Assembly: GCF_032854445.1 (NCBI RefSeq)
Contig: NC_088300.1
Span: 73,337,005-73,401,004, forward strand
DNA length: 64,000 bases
Direction of reading: 5' to 3'
From: Liolophura sinensis
Lineage: Eukaryota; Mollusca; Polyplacophora; Chitonida; Chitonidae
Numbering within the stretch: position 1 is the first letter of the stretch; every line of letters begins with the position of its first letter. Under the pieces are notes generated by a model. It searched no databases and was not told where the DNA came from. It saw only the letters and a program-made list of their open reading frames with translations. This document shows positions 1-13,393 of this stretch, piece after piece. Both the position numbers and the translations under genes were made by a program.

Positions 1-1060
1 GATGGCCTGCCAGACGTCTCCCTCGCTGCTCAAGGGGAAGTGGAGATCTTTGGACCATGCATGGCCATTGTGACAGATGAGCTCCACTATACCTTTATCA
101 ATCTGGTCATTGCCGCTGTTATAGATATCCTCACCTCAAGATCGCTCTCTTGAGGATAGTGTCTAAGCCGGCGATGTCACTGACCATGGCACCCTTCACC
201 CACCCTCCCCTCCTAATCTTGGATTTTTTGGTGTCGGGTGGGGGTCAGCCCCTAGCCTCTCAGAGCCCCCTCGAAGTGCACCATGACCCTCTGAGCCACG
301 CAGTTGAGGTCGCTGGCCCTGAGAGGAGCAAGATTGGCTGGATCTGGGCCTCTGTAAAGCCTATAGACGACCGCTGTGACTGGGTCGGCGTTCTGATAAA
401 ACACTTGGTCAATCCCAGTCAGAGCACTGGGTTTTGTGTTCTAAGAGATCTCGATGACACCTTGCTGCTTTTTCCCCCCGGCCGGACTGGGTCAAACTTG
501 TCTTCAACAACCCAATCACCTTCGCCCTGCTCACGCAAGAACTTGAGCTTCATGATGAACTTGCCCTTTGGGAGGGCCATGTGGAGCTCTGCTGCCCTCG
601 TATTCGTCACGCCAGTGTTAATGATCAGTCGGCCGCCTCTGCGAGTATACCATCAGCGATCTCAATGTTGCCGATGTCTAATGGGTCCTCTGATTATACC
701 CGCCATACAGAGAACACCACGGTGGCGCCATCGACTTCAAACTCGTCCTTGGCGTCCTTCAGGGCCATAACCCACGACTCATCAGCTGGGAACCTTGCCA
801 GGAAAAGTCATCCAGGTCAAGAAACGTTGGGGCTGGGTGAAATACATCGCTTTCAATATTAGCGAGTCTTCTGAACAGCTTCAAAGGCCATTTGATCCTT
901 GTTAGCTTGGCCATTTTATATCGGTCAAGAGCCCCCTGCAAGGCTCCAAAAACATTGCAGGATCTGGGGTATCTGGGTCGCACACCTGTGAACACCTCAA
1001 ACTCTTCCCGTAATGCTTGTGCTCTATAACGATGTGTCATGGTGCTTTTGGAATATCTAT
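1..1060 (-). pseudogene. Decayed coding region, mobile-element or virus-like
   Basis: Read on the minus strand, this GC-richer stretch holds several protein-like pieces in different frames, separated by stops and frame changes. One begins with Met at 1040 and runs 93 codons to 759. Others lie at about 815-730, 610-419 and 410-245, and the last, at about 80-30, contains HNGHAWSKDLHFP. No piece continues into the next without a break, so the region cannot encode one protein as it stands. The pieces read like one long protein with hydrophilic, charged composition. I do not recognise the family with certainty; similar pieces occur, as far as I recall, in large mobile or virus-like elements of marine invertebrates. 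The base composition differs from the AT-rich surroundings, which supports foreign origin. The copy continues past the left edge of the window. Function not assigned. Confidence 0.4.
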
Positions 1061-1700
1061 TGCACGCTCTTTCTCTCTAAATGGGAGTTTGACTTGCAAG
1101 GTTAGTCGGGGGTCAGGTTGAACGTAACTGGCCAGGCCGGCGAGGGTGGTGGGCCATCCATGGGGCTCTCTACATGAAGGGCCTTATGTAGGGGGCAGAT
1201 ATATCAAGAGAAGGCCTAGTCTATGGCAAGCCGGCGGGTCACGTAGATAAAAGTTTTTCCATTAACGGGTTGAACGTGGGTTGTGGAATGCCGTGGGAGC
1301 CTCAGATGCCCAATCTAACTGGTATGCTCGCGCTCCCTGCTGCTGTGGATTTACTCATAAAGTTTTCAGAACATTTCAAAACAAACATGAAATAAAACAC
1401 AGAAATGTTACAGGTGTATATTGTATGATTTGAGAATGGACAATTACTTGGGCGGTGGTCTGGAGACTGCTTTTGGGGGATTTCCACAACTTCCTTTTCA
1501 ATCGTTTGCTGGCTGTCAATGCTCAACTGTGATGACTCAGAAAGACTTCTGTCAGGCGAACACCAACCGCCTATCAAATTCAATATATCACCACAAATAC
1601 TGTCATACATGTATATATATTTTTAACCTCTAATTTTGATAATGGTCAATAGGTTTGAGATTATCAACACATAAAAAGGACCTTTATTCCTTTTTCCCTC
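1061..1700. other. Unassigned flank between decayed element and satellite
   Basis: The GC-richer composition continues to about 1300 and may be the upstream flank of the decayed element. From about 1310 the sequence is AT-rich. A 102-codon minus-strand frame (1302-1610) has no recognisable domain and no splice or promoter context. I see no gene here. Confidence 0.4.
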
Positions 1701-1701
1701 A

Positions 1702-4700
1702 TGTCTCTCATTCTTCACACCCTATTATTTTGGATGTGTCTACATTGTACGTCCCAGATCCTTCTTACCTATATTTTGGTGGCATATACATGTATGTCCC
1801 TCATTCTTTATACCCTATTGTTTTGGATGTGTCTATATTGTACGTCCCAGATCCTTCTTACCTATATTTTGGTGGCATATACATGTATGTCCCTCATTCT
1901 TCATACCCTATTATTTTGGATGTGCGTACATTTCACATCCCAGATCCTTATTACCTATATTTTGGTGGCATATACACGTATGTCCCTCATTCTTCACACC
2001 CTATTGTTTTGGATGTGTGTACATTGTACGTCCCAGATCCTTCTTACCTATATTTTGGTGGCATATACACGTATGTCCCTCATTCTTCATACCCTATTAT
2101 TTTGGATGTGTCTACAATGCACGTCCCAGATCCTTCTTACCTATATTTTGGTTGCATATACATGTATGTCCCTCATTCTTCATACCCTATTATTTTTGAT
2201 GTGTCTACATTGTACGTCCCAGATCCTTCTTACCTACATTTTGGTGGCATATACATGTATGTCCCTCATTCTTCATACCCTATTATTTTGGATGTGTCTG
2301 CATTGTACGTCCCAGATCCTTCTTACCTATATTTTGGTTGCATATACACGTATGTCCCTCATTCTTCACACCCTATTATTTTTGATGTGTCTACATTGTA
2401 CGTCCCAGATCCTTCTTACCTATATTTTGGTGGCATATACATGTATATCCCTCATTCTTCATACCCTATTATTTTGGATGTGTCTATATTGTACGTCCCA
2501 GATCCTTCTTACCTATATTTTGGTGGCATATACACGTATGTCCCTCATTCTTCACACCCTATTGTTTTGGATGTGTGTACATTGTACGTCCCAGATCCTT
2601 CTTACCTATATTTTGGTGGCATATACATGTATGTCTCTCATTCTTCACACCCTATTATTTTGGATGTGTCTACATTGTACGTCCCAGATCCTTCTTACCT
2701 ATATTTTGGTGGCATATTCATGTATGTCCCTCATTCTTCATACCCTATTATTTTGGATGTGCGTACATTTCACGTCCCAGATCCTTCTTACCTATATTTT
2801 GGTGGCATATACACGTATGTCCCTCATTCTTCACACCCTATTGTTTTGGATGTGTGTACATTGTACGTCCCAGATCCTGCTTACCTATATTTTGGTGGCA
2901 TATACATGTATGTCCCTCATTCTTCACACCCTATTGTTTTGGATGTGCCTACATTTCACGTCCCAGATCCTTCTTACCTATATTTTGGTGGCATATACAC
3001 GGATGTCCCTCATTCTTCACACCCTATTGTTTTGAATGTGTGTACATTGTACGTCCCAGATCCTTCTTACCTATATTTTGGTGGCATATACATGTATGTC
3101 TCTCATTCTTCACACCCTATTCTTTTGGATGTGTCTACATTGTACGTCCCAGATCCTTCTTACCTATATTTTGGTGGCATATACATGTATGTCTCTCATT
3201 CTTCACACCCTATTGTTTTGGATGTGTCTACATTGTACGTCCCAGATCCTTCTTACCTATATTTTGGTGGCATATACATGTATGTCCCTCATTCTTCAAA
3301 CCCTATTGTTTTGGATGTGTCTACATTGTACGTCCCAGATCCTTCTTACCTATATTTTGGTGGCATATACACGTATGTCCCTCATTCTTCATACCCTATT
3401 ATTTTGGATGTGTCTACAATGCACATCCAAGATCTTTCTTACCTATATTTTGGTGGCATATACATGTATGTCCCTCATTCTTCACACCCTATTATTCTGG
3501 ATGTGTCTACATTGTACGTCCCAGATCCTTCTTACCTATATTTTGGTGGCATATACATGTATCTCCCTCATTCTTCATACCCTATTATTTTGGATGTGTC
3601 TATATTGTACGTCCCAGATCCTTCTTACCTATATTTTGGTGGCATATACATGTATGTCCCTCATTCTTCATGCCCTATTATTTTGGATGTGTCTACATTG
3701 TACGTCCCAGATCCTTCTTACCTATATTTTGGTGGCATATACATGTATGTCCCTCATTCTTCATACCCTATTATTTTGGATGTGTCTACATTGTACGTCC
3801 CAGATCCTTCTTACCTATATTTTGGTGGCATATACATGTATGTCTCTCATTCTTCATACTCTATTATTTTGGATGTGTCTACATTGTACGTCCCAGATCC
3901 TTCTTACCTATATTTTGGTGGCATATACATGTATCTCCCTCATTCTTCATACCCTATTATTTTGGATGTGTCTATATTGTACGTCCCACATCCTTCTTAC
4001 CTATATTTTGGTGGCATATACATGTATGTCCCTCATTCTTCATGCCCTATTATTTTGGATGTGTCTACATTGTACGCCCCAGATCCTTCTTACCTATATT
4101 TTGGTGGCATATACATGTATGTCCCTCATTCTTCATACCCTATTATTTTGGATGTGTCTATATTGTACGTCCCAGATCCTTCTTACCTATATTTTGGTCG
4201 CATATACATGTATGTCCCTCATTGTTCATACCCTATTATTTTGGATGTGTCTACATTGTACGTCCCAGATCCTTCTTACCTATATTTTGGTGGCATATAC
4301 ATGTATGTCCCTCATTCTTCATACCCTATTATTTTGGATGTGTCTATATTGTACGCCCCAGATCCTTCTTACCTATATTTTGGTGGCATATACATGTATG
4401 TCCCTCATTCTTCATACCCTATTATTTTGGATGTGTCTGCATTGTACGTCCCAGATCCTTCTTACCTATATTTTGGTGGCATATTCATGTATGTCCCTCA
4501 TTCTTCATACCCTATTGTTTTGGATGTGCCTACATTTCACGTCCCAGATCCTTCTTACCTATATTTTGGTGGCATATACACGGATGTCCCTCATTCTTCA
4601 CACCCTATTGTTTTGGATGTGTGTACATTGTACGTCCCAGATCCTTCTTACCTATATTTTGGTGGCATATACATGTATGTCTCTCATTCTTCACACCCTA

Positions 4701-7700
4701 TTATTTTGGATGTGTCTACATTGTACGTCCCAGATCCTTCTTACCTATATTTTGGTGGCATATACATGTATGTCCCTCATTCTTCACACCCTATTATTCT
4801 GGATGTGTCTACATTGTACGCCCCAGATCCTTCTTACCTATATTTTGGTGGCATATTCATGTATGTCCCTCATTCTTCATACCCTATTATTTTGGATATG
4901 TCTACATTGTACGTCCCAGATCCTTCTTACCTATATTTTGGTGGCATATACATGTATGTCTCTCATTCTTCACACCCTATTATTTTGGATGTGTCTACAT
5001 TGTACGTCCCAGATCCTTCTTACCTATATTTTGGTGGCATATACACGTATGTCCCTCATTCTTCACACCCTATTGTTTTGGATGTGTCTACATTGTACAT
5101 CCCAGATCCTTCTTACCTATATTTTGGTGGCATATACACGTATGTCCCTCATTCTTCACACCCTATTATTTTGGATGTGTCTACATTGTACGTCCCAGAT
5201 CCTTCTTACCTATATTTTGGTGGCATATACATGTATGTCTCTCATTCTTCACACCCTATTATTTTGGATGTGTCTACAATGCACGTCCCAGATCCTTCTT
5301 ACCTATATTTTGGTGGCATATACATGTATGTCCCTCATTCTTCACACCCTATTATTCTGGATGTGTCTACATTGTACGCCCCAGATCCTTCTTACCTATA
5401 TTTTGGTGGCATATACATGTATGTCCCTCATTCTTCATACCCTATTATTTTGGATGTGTCTACACTGTACATCCCAGATCCTTCTTACCTATATTTTGGT
5501 GGCATATACATGTATGTCCCTCATTCTTCATACCCTATTATTTTGGATGTGTCTATATTGTACGTCCCAGATCCTTCTTACCTATATTTTGGTGGCATAT
5601 ACATGTATGTCCCTCATTCTTCATACCCTATTATTTTGGATGTGTCTATATTGTACGTCCCAGATCCTTCTTACCTATATTTTGGTGGCATATACATGTA
5701 TGTCCCTCATTCTTCATACCCTATTATTTTGGATGTGTCTACATTGTACGTCCCAGATCCTTCTTACCTATATTTTGGTGGCATATACATGTATGTCCCT
5801 CATTCTTCACACCCTATTATTCTGGATGTGTCTACATTGTACGTCCCAGATCCTTCTTACCTATATTTTGTTGGCATATACATGTATGTCCCTCATTCTT
5901 CATACCCTATTGTTTTGGATGTGCCTACATTTCACGTCCCAGATCCTTCTTACCTATATTTTGGTGGCATATACACGTATGTCCCTCATTCTTCACACCC
6001 TATTGTTTTGGATGTGTGTACATTGTACGTCCCAGATCCTGCTTACCTATATTTTGGTGGCATATACATGTATGTCCCTCATTCTTCACACCCTATTGTT
6101 TTGGATGTGCCTACATTTCACGTCCCAGATCCTTCTTACCTATATTTTGGTGGCATATACACGGATGTCCCTCATTCTTCACACCCTATTGTTTTGGATG
6201 TGTGTACATTGTACGTCCCAGATCCTTCTTACCTATATTTTGGTGGCATATACATGTATGTCTCTCATTCTTCACACCCTATTATTTTGGATGTGTCTAC
6301 ATTGTACGTCCCAGATCCTTCTTACCTATATTTTGGTGGCATATACATGTATGTCTCTCATTCTTCACACCCTATTGTTTTGGATGTGTCTACATTGTAC
6401 GTCCCAGATCCTTCTTACCTATATTTTGGTGGCATATACATGTATGTCCCTCATTCTTCACACCCTATTATTCTGGATGTGTCTACATTGTACGCCCCAG
6501 ATCCTTCTTACCTATATTTTGGTGGCATATACATGTATGTCCCTCATTCTTCATACCCTATTATTTTGGATGTGTCTACACTGTACATCCCAGATCCTTC
6601 TTACCTATATTTTGGTGGCATATACATGTATGTCCCTCATTCTTCATACCCTATTATTTTGGATGTGTCTATATTGTACGTCCCAGATCCTTCTTACCTA
6701 TATTTTGGTGGCATATACATGTATGTCCCTCATTCTTCATGCCCTATTATTTTGGATGTGTCTACATTGTACGTCCTAGATCCTTCTTACCTATATTTTG
6801 GTGGCATATACATGTATGTCCCTCATTCTTCATACCCTATTATTTTGGATGTGTCTACATTGTACGTCCCAGATCCTTCTTACCTATATTTTGGTGGCAT
6901 ATACATGTATGTCTCTCATTCTTCATACCCTATTATTTTGGATGTGTCTACATTGTACGTCCCAGATCCTTCTTACCTATATTTTGGTGGCATATACATG
7001 TATCTCCCTCATTCTTCATACCCTATTATTTTGGATGTGTCTATATTGTACGTCCCAGATCCTTCTTACCTATATTTTGGTGGCATATACATGTATGTCC
7101 CTCATTCTTCATGCCCTATTATTTTGGATGTGTCTACATTGTACGCCCCAGATCCTTCTTACCTATATTTTGGTGGCATATACATGTATGTCCCTCATTC
7201 TTCATACCCTATTATTTTGGATGTGTCTATATTGTACGTCCCAGATCCTTCTTACCTATATTTTGGTCGCATATACATGTATGTCCCTCATTGTTCATAC
7301 CCTATTATTTTGGATGTGTCTACATTGTACGTCCCAGATCCTTCTTACCTATATTTTGGTGGCATATACATGTATGTCCCTCATTCTTCATACCCTATTA
7401 TTTTGGATGTGTCTATATTGTACGCCCCAGATCCTTCTTACCTATATTTTGGTGGCATATACATGTATGTCCCTCATTCTTCATACCCTATTATTTTGGA
7501 TGTGTCTGCATTGTACGTCCCAGATCCTTCTTACCTATATTTTGGTGGCATATTCATGTATGTCCCTCATTCTTCATACCCTATTGTTTTGGATGTGCCT
7601 ACATTTCACGTCCCAGATCCTTCTTACCTATATTTTGGTGGCATATACACGGATGTCCCTCATTCTTCACACCCTATTGTTTTGGATGTGTGTACATTGT

Positions 7701-10700
7701 ACGTCCCAGATCCTTCTTACCTATATTTTGGTGGCATATACATGTATGTCTCTCATTCTTCACACCCTATTATTTTGGATGTGTCTACATTGTACATCCC
7801 AGATCCTTCTTACCTATATTTTGGTGGCATATACATGTATGTCCCTCATTCTTCACACCCTATTATTCTGGATGCGTCTACATTGTACGCCCCAGATCCT
7901 TCTTACCTATATTTTGGTGGCATATTCATGTATGTCCCTCATTCTTCATACCCTATTATTTTGGATGTGTCTATATTGTACGTCCCAGATCCTTCTTACC
8001 TATATTTTGGTCGCATATACATGTATGTCCCTCATTGTTCATACCCTATTATTTTGGATGTGTCTACATTGTACGTCCCAGATCCTTCTTACCTATATTT
8101 TGGTGGCATATACATGTATGTCCCTCATTCTTCATACCCTATTATTTTGGATGTGTCTATATTGTACGCCCCAGATCCTTCTTACCTATATTTTGGTGGC
8201 ATATACATGTATGTCCCTCATTCTTCATACCCTATTATTTTGGATGTGTCTGCATTGTACGTCCCAGATCCTTCTTACCTATATTTTGGTGGCATATTCA
8301 TGTATGTCCCTCATTCTTCATACCCTATTGTTTTGGATGTGCCTACATTTCACGTCCCAGATCCTTCTTACCTATATTTTGGTGGCATATACACGGATGT
8401 CCCTCATTCTTCACACCCTATTGTTTTGGATGTGTGTACATTGTACGTCCCAGATCCTTCTTACCTATATTTTGGTGGCATATACATGTATGTCTCTCAT
8501 TCTTCACACCCTATTATTTTGGATGTGTCTACATTGTACATCCCAGATCCTTCTTACCTATATTTTGGTGGCATATACATGTATGTCCCTCATTCTTCAC
8601 ACCCTATTATTCTGGATGCGTCTACATTGTACGCCCCAGATCCTTCTTACCTATATTTTGGTGGCATATTCATGTATGTCCCTCATTCTTCATACCCTAT
8701 TATTTTGGATGTGTCTACATTGTACGTCCCAGATCCTTCTTACCTATATTTTGGTGGCATATACATGTATGTCTCTCATTCTTCACACCCTATTATTTTG
8801 GATGTGTCTACATTGTACGTCCCAGATCCTTCTTACCTATATTTTGGTGGCATATACACGTATGTCCCTCATTCTTCACACCCTATTGTTTTGGATGTGT
8901 CTACATTGTACATCCCAGATCCTTCTTACCTATATTTTGGTGGCATATACACGTATGTCCCTCATTCTTCACACCCTATTATTTTGGATGTGTCTACATT
9001 GTACGTCCCAGATCCTTCTTACCTATATTTTGGTGGCATATACATGTATGTCTCTCATTCTTCACACCCTATTATTTTGGATGTGTCTACAATGCACGTC
9101 CCAGATCCTTCTTACCTATATTTTGGTGGCATATACATGTATGTCCCTCATTCTTCACACCCTATTATTCTGGATGTGTCTACATTGTACGCCCCAGATC
9201 CTTCTTACCTATATTTTGGTGGCATATACATGTATGTCCCTCATTCTTCATACCCTATTATTTTGGATGTGTCTACATTGTACATCCCAGATCCTTCTTA
9301 CCTATATTTTGGTGGCATATACATGTATGTCCCTCATTCTTCATACCCTATTATTTTGGATGTGTCTATATTGTACGTCCCAGATCCTTCTTACCTATAT
9401 TTTGGTGGCATATACATGTATGTCCCTCATTCTTCATACCCTATTATTTTGGATGTGTCTATATTGTACGTCCCAGATCCTTCTTACCTATATTTTGGTG
9501 GCATATACATGTATGTCCCTCATTGTTCATACCCTATTATTTTGGATGTGTCTACATTGTACGTCCCAGATCCTTCTTACCTATATTTTGGTGGCATATA
9601 CATGTATGTCCCTCATTCTTCACACCCTATTATTCTTGATGTGTCTACATTGTACGTCCCAGATCCTTCTTACCTATATTTTGGTGGCATATACATGTAT
9701 GTCCCTCATTCTTCATACCCTATTATTTTGGATGTGTCTACATTGTACATCCCAGATCCTTCTTACCTATATTTTGGTGGCATATACATGTATGTCTCTC
9801 ATTCTTCATACCCTATTGTTTTGGATGTGTCTACATTGTACATCCCAGATCCTTCTTACCTATATTTTGGTGGCATATACACGTATGTCCCACATTCTTC
9901 ACACCCTATTATTTTGGATGTGTCTACATTGTACGTCCCAGATCCTTCTTACCTATATTTTGGTGGCATATACATGTATGTCCCTCATTCTTCATACCCT
10001 ATTATTTTGGATGTGTCTACATTGTACGTCCCAGATCCTTCTTACCTATATTTTGGTGGCATATACATGTATGCCTCTCATTCTTCATACCCTATTATTT
10101 TGGATGTGTCTATATTGTACGTCCCAGATCCTTCTTACCTATATTTTGGTGGCATATACATGTATGTCCCTCATTCTTCATACCCTATTATTTTGGATGT
10201 GTCTACATTGTACGTCCCAGATCCTTCTTACCTATATTTTGGTGGCATATACATGTATGTCCCTCATTCTTCATACCCTATTATTTTGGATGTGTCTATA
10301 TTGTATGCCCCAGATCCTTCTTACCTATATTTTGGTGGCATATACATGTATGTCCCTCATTCTTCATACCCTATTATTTTGGATGTGTCTGCATTGTACG
10401 TCCCAGATCCTTCTTACCTATATTTTGGTGGCATATTCATGTATGTCCCTCATTCTTCATACCCTATTGTTTTGGATGTGCCTACATTTCACGTCCCAGA
10501 TCCTTCTTACCTATATTTTGGTGGCATATACACGGATGTCCCTCATTCTTCACACCCTATTGTTTTGGATGTGTGTACATTGTACATCCCAGATCCTTCT
10601 TACCTATATTTTGGTGGCATATACATGTATGTCTCTCATTCTTCACACCCTATTATTTTGGATGTGTCTACATTGTACGTCCCAGATCCTTCTTACCTAT

Positions 10701-11963
10701 ATTTTGGTGGCATATACATGTATGTCCCTCATTCTTCACACCCTATTGTTTTGGATGTGTCTACATTGTACGTCCCAGATCCTTCTTACCTATATTTTGG
10801 TGGCATATACATGTATGTCCCTCATTCTTCATACCCTATTATTTTGGATGTGTCTACAATGCACGTCCCAGATCCTTCTTACCTATATTTTGGCGGCATA
10901 TACATGTAAGTCCCTCATTCTTCACACCCTATTATTCTGGATGTGTCTACATTGTACATCCCAGATCCTTCTTACCTATATTTTGGTGGCATATACATGT
11001 ATGTCTCTCATTCTTCATACCCTATTGTTTTGGATGTGTGTACATTGTACGTCCCAGATCCTTCTTACCTATATTTTGGTGGCATATACATGTATGTCCC
11101 TCATTCTTCACACCCTATTGTTTTGGATGTGTCTACATTGTACGTCCCAGATCCTTCTTACCTATATTTTGGTGGCATATACATGTATGTCCCTCATTCT
11201 TCACACCCTATTGTTTTGGATGTGTCTACATTGTACGTCCCAGATCCTTCTTACCTATATTTTGGTGGCATATACATGTATGTCCCTCATTCTTCACACC
11301 CTATTGTTTTGGATGTGTCTACATTGTACGTCCCAGATCCTTCTTACCTATATTTTGGTGGCATATACATGTATGTCCCTCATTCTTCATACCCTATTAT
11401 TTTGGATGTGTCTACAATGCACGTCCCAGATCCTTCTTACCTATATTTTGGCGGCATATACATGTAAGTCCCTCATTCTTCACACCCTATTATTCTGGAT
11501 GTGTCTACATTGTACATCCCAGATCCTTCTTACCTATATTTTGGTGGCATATTCATGTATGTCCCTCATTCTTCATACCCTATTATTTTGGATGTGCCTA
11601 CATTTCACGTCCCAGATCCTTCTTACCTATATTTTGGTGGCATATACACAGATGTCCCTCATTCTTCACACCCTATTGTTTTGGATGTGTCTACATTTTA
11701 CGTCCCAGATCCTTCTTACCTATATTTTAGTGGCATATACATGTATGTCCCTCATTCTTCACACCCTATTATTTTGGATGTGTCTACATTGTACGTCCCA
11801 GATCCTTCTTACCTATATTTTAGTGGCATATACATGTATGTCTCTCATTCTTCACACCCTATTGTTTTGGATGTGTCTGCATTGTACGTCCCAGATCCTT
11901 CTTACCTATATTTTGGTGGCATATACATGTATGTCCCTCATTCTTCACACCCTATTATATTAT
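1702..11963 (+). repeat. 93-bp satellite array, 110 units, higher-order structure
   Basis: Units begin TGTCCCTCATTCTTC and end GGCATATACATGTA. The distance from the first unit start (1702) to the start of the terminal partial unit (11932) is 10,230 bp, exactly 110 x 93, and the same 31-residue pattern persists in one frame throughout, so no unit contains an indel. Variation is confined to a limited set of positions, mostly two alternatives each (CATACC/CACACC, ATTATT/ATTGTT, TCTACA/TCTATA/TGTACA, TACGTC/TACATC/TACGCC), shuffled among units. Because 93 is divisible by 3 and the forward unit lacks stops, all three forward frames stay open for kilobases (one for 3,084 codons), whereas the reverse complement has many stops. 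The peptide would be a monotonous aromatic-rich repeat, and many of the common alternatives change amino acids. There is no promoter, splice or domain evidence. I call it a satellite, not a gene. Confidence 0.9.
7205..8692 (+). repeat. Recent 8-unit (744-bp) duplication inside the satellite
   Basis: The rare variant GGTCGCATATACATG (C at 7268) recurs with C at 8012, exactly 744 bp or 8 units later, followed each time by the same series of unit variants: CATTGTTCATACC, a TACGCC unit, a TCTGCA unit with CATATTCATG, a GTGCCTACATTTCAC unit, a GTGTGTACA unit, and a unit with GATGCGTCTACA. The same variant also occurs with C at 4199, 33 units (3,069 bp) earlier. Confidence 0.85.
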
Positions 11964-12102
11964 ACATGTATGTGCCACATTGTTCTTAGCTATTAGCTTA
12001 GATGTATACCGGTATATATTCCAAAGTCTTCTTTCCCTATGAACTACATGTGCATGAGGGTTGTACATGTACATGTATGTCTCATGCGTTAAGCCCTGGT
12101 AA

Positions 12103-12112
12103 TTTATTTATT
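12103..12112 (-). terminator. Overlapping polyadenylation signals of the sushi-domain gene
   Basis: TTTATTTATT on the plus strand gives two overlapping AATAAA signals on the minus strand, about 290 nt beyond the predicted stop codon (12397-12399). This would end the transcript between the gene and the edge of the 93-bp satellite. Assignment rests on position only. Confidence 0.35.
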
Positions 12113-12396
12113 CTAGGATGTACGCATCCACTTCTTCCTGCCCTAATAGATACGGTGTATGCCCACACAAATATGACAATAAACATCTATCAGGTATGTT
12201 TCCATTGTCCAGTGTAGGTGCAGACTTGCAGGACACAGAGCTAACAAATCAAGTCCTGGATTACTACCACCAACCAATACCACATTTGACACAAGAGAAA
12301 CAGTGGCATACAAATCACAGCGAAATCTTTCTTTTAAAGTAAAAGAAAAAAAGAGAAGGAAAAGAAAAACAAAGAGCCACAAAAGCAAAGAAAATA

Positions 12397-13393
12397 CTAG
12401 TAACAGCTGTTTAATACTGAGAATGAAATAACTCAGAAAACATCTGTTTATAATATTATCAACAGGAAGTAGATATTGTGTTTAGCTTTCTTAATTTTTT
12501 GGTTCTGCCTCTTTGCAACAGACATTGGTTTTGAGCATTGTTTTACTATACCAGTCAGAATTCTTACCTGCCCCAGTACTCAGTAGCTTTTCGGCCTCGT
12601 GAGGGGAATCTCTTTGTCTGTCATATAAAAAGTATGTATTAAAATACAATAATTTAGGCAAATGTCATAAACTTATATTTTTACTAACTGGATACCATTT
12701 TACTTTCCAAACAAACCCCAAAACACATAAGATCAATAGAACTCTCAGTATCAAGAAAAATATGACCGACATGTTATTATAGTCATGGGCAAAATTTGAC
12801 ATCATTTGCTGCATATTTATTTCCTCCAGAATACAAAAGAGAATGCAGTAAAGTTGGATCACTGTGCCTGTCAAAGTAAAAAAAAAACATAGACCTCCAG
12901 ACAACCATTAAAATCTCCTGTTCTAAATTTATTAACGCAATTTAATTTATTTGGCGGTCAGTTCCATTTTCAAGAGGTTTGAAACATTTATGATGAGATC
13001 CAGGTGTATATAGGTAGACCTACATGGAAAGCAGAGTACCTGGAGTAAACCACCGCACTAAGTCAGGTAAATGTAGAGGTATCTGACGAACCTCCTGACT
13101 TAGGGCTAGGGTCAAACCTACAACCTCATTGGTCAGTTGCCGACCAGCTGTGGCAACAACAAAGCCATACCAACAAAATAGCAGTTTAATAATTAGCCCA
13201 GTCAAAACAGAAAACTGACCTTACACACCAATAAAAAAAATCGGCTTGCTCTTATAAAGGAAAATGCATGAGCACTTTGAGAATCTATGCGACAAAACCG
13301 GTAATTAAAAAACTGCACTGGGCTGAAGAACTTAAATTACTTACCCTGTCCTCTGACACTTGAGCTTTGGGGAATCTGACTGTACAAAGTCCT
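12397..13393 (-). CDS. Last three exons: cytoplasmic tail of sushi-domain protein
   Basis: Exon 13393-13345 (acceptor with a long pyrimidine tract ending TCTGCCAG, donor GTAAGT) gives EDFVQSDSPKLKCQRT. Exon 12617-12568 gives QRDSPHEAEKLLSTGA. The final piece 12416-12397 gives LNSCY and a TAG stop. All joins are in frame. No kinase, death or ITAM-like motif is visible. The tail is about 50 residues long. Confidence 0.55.

Noticed and set aside
1655-10909. 3,084-residue open frame and the long frames in the other two phases (2575-9639, 3036-6779, 6798-11996)
   Set aside because: They are a by-product of a 93-bp stop-free tandem unit; all three frames are open, alternatives change amino acids freely, and there is no domain, promoter or splice evidence.
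12665-13205. Minus-strand frames with hydrophobic stretches (12665-12904, 13020-13205)
   Set aside because: They fall in introns of the sushi-domain gene; the phase-consistent exon chain skips them and a transmembrane exon already exists.
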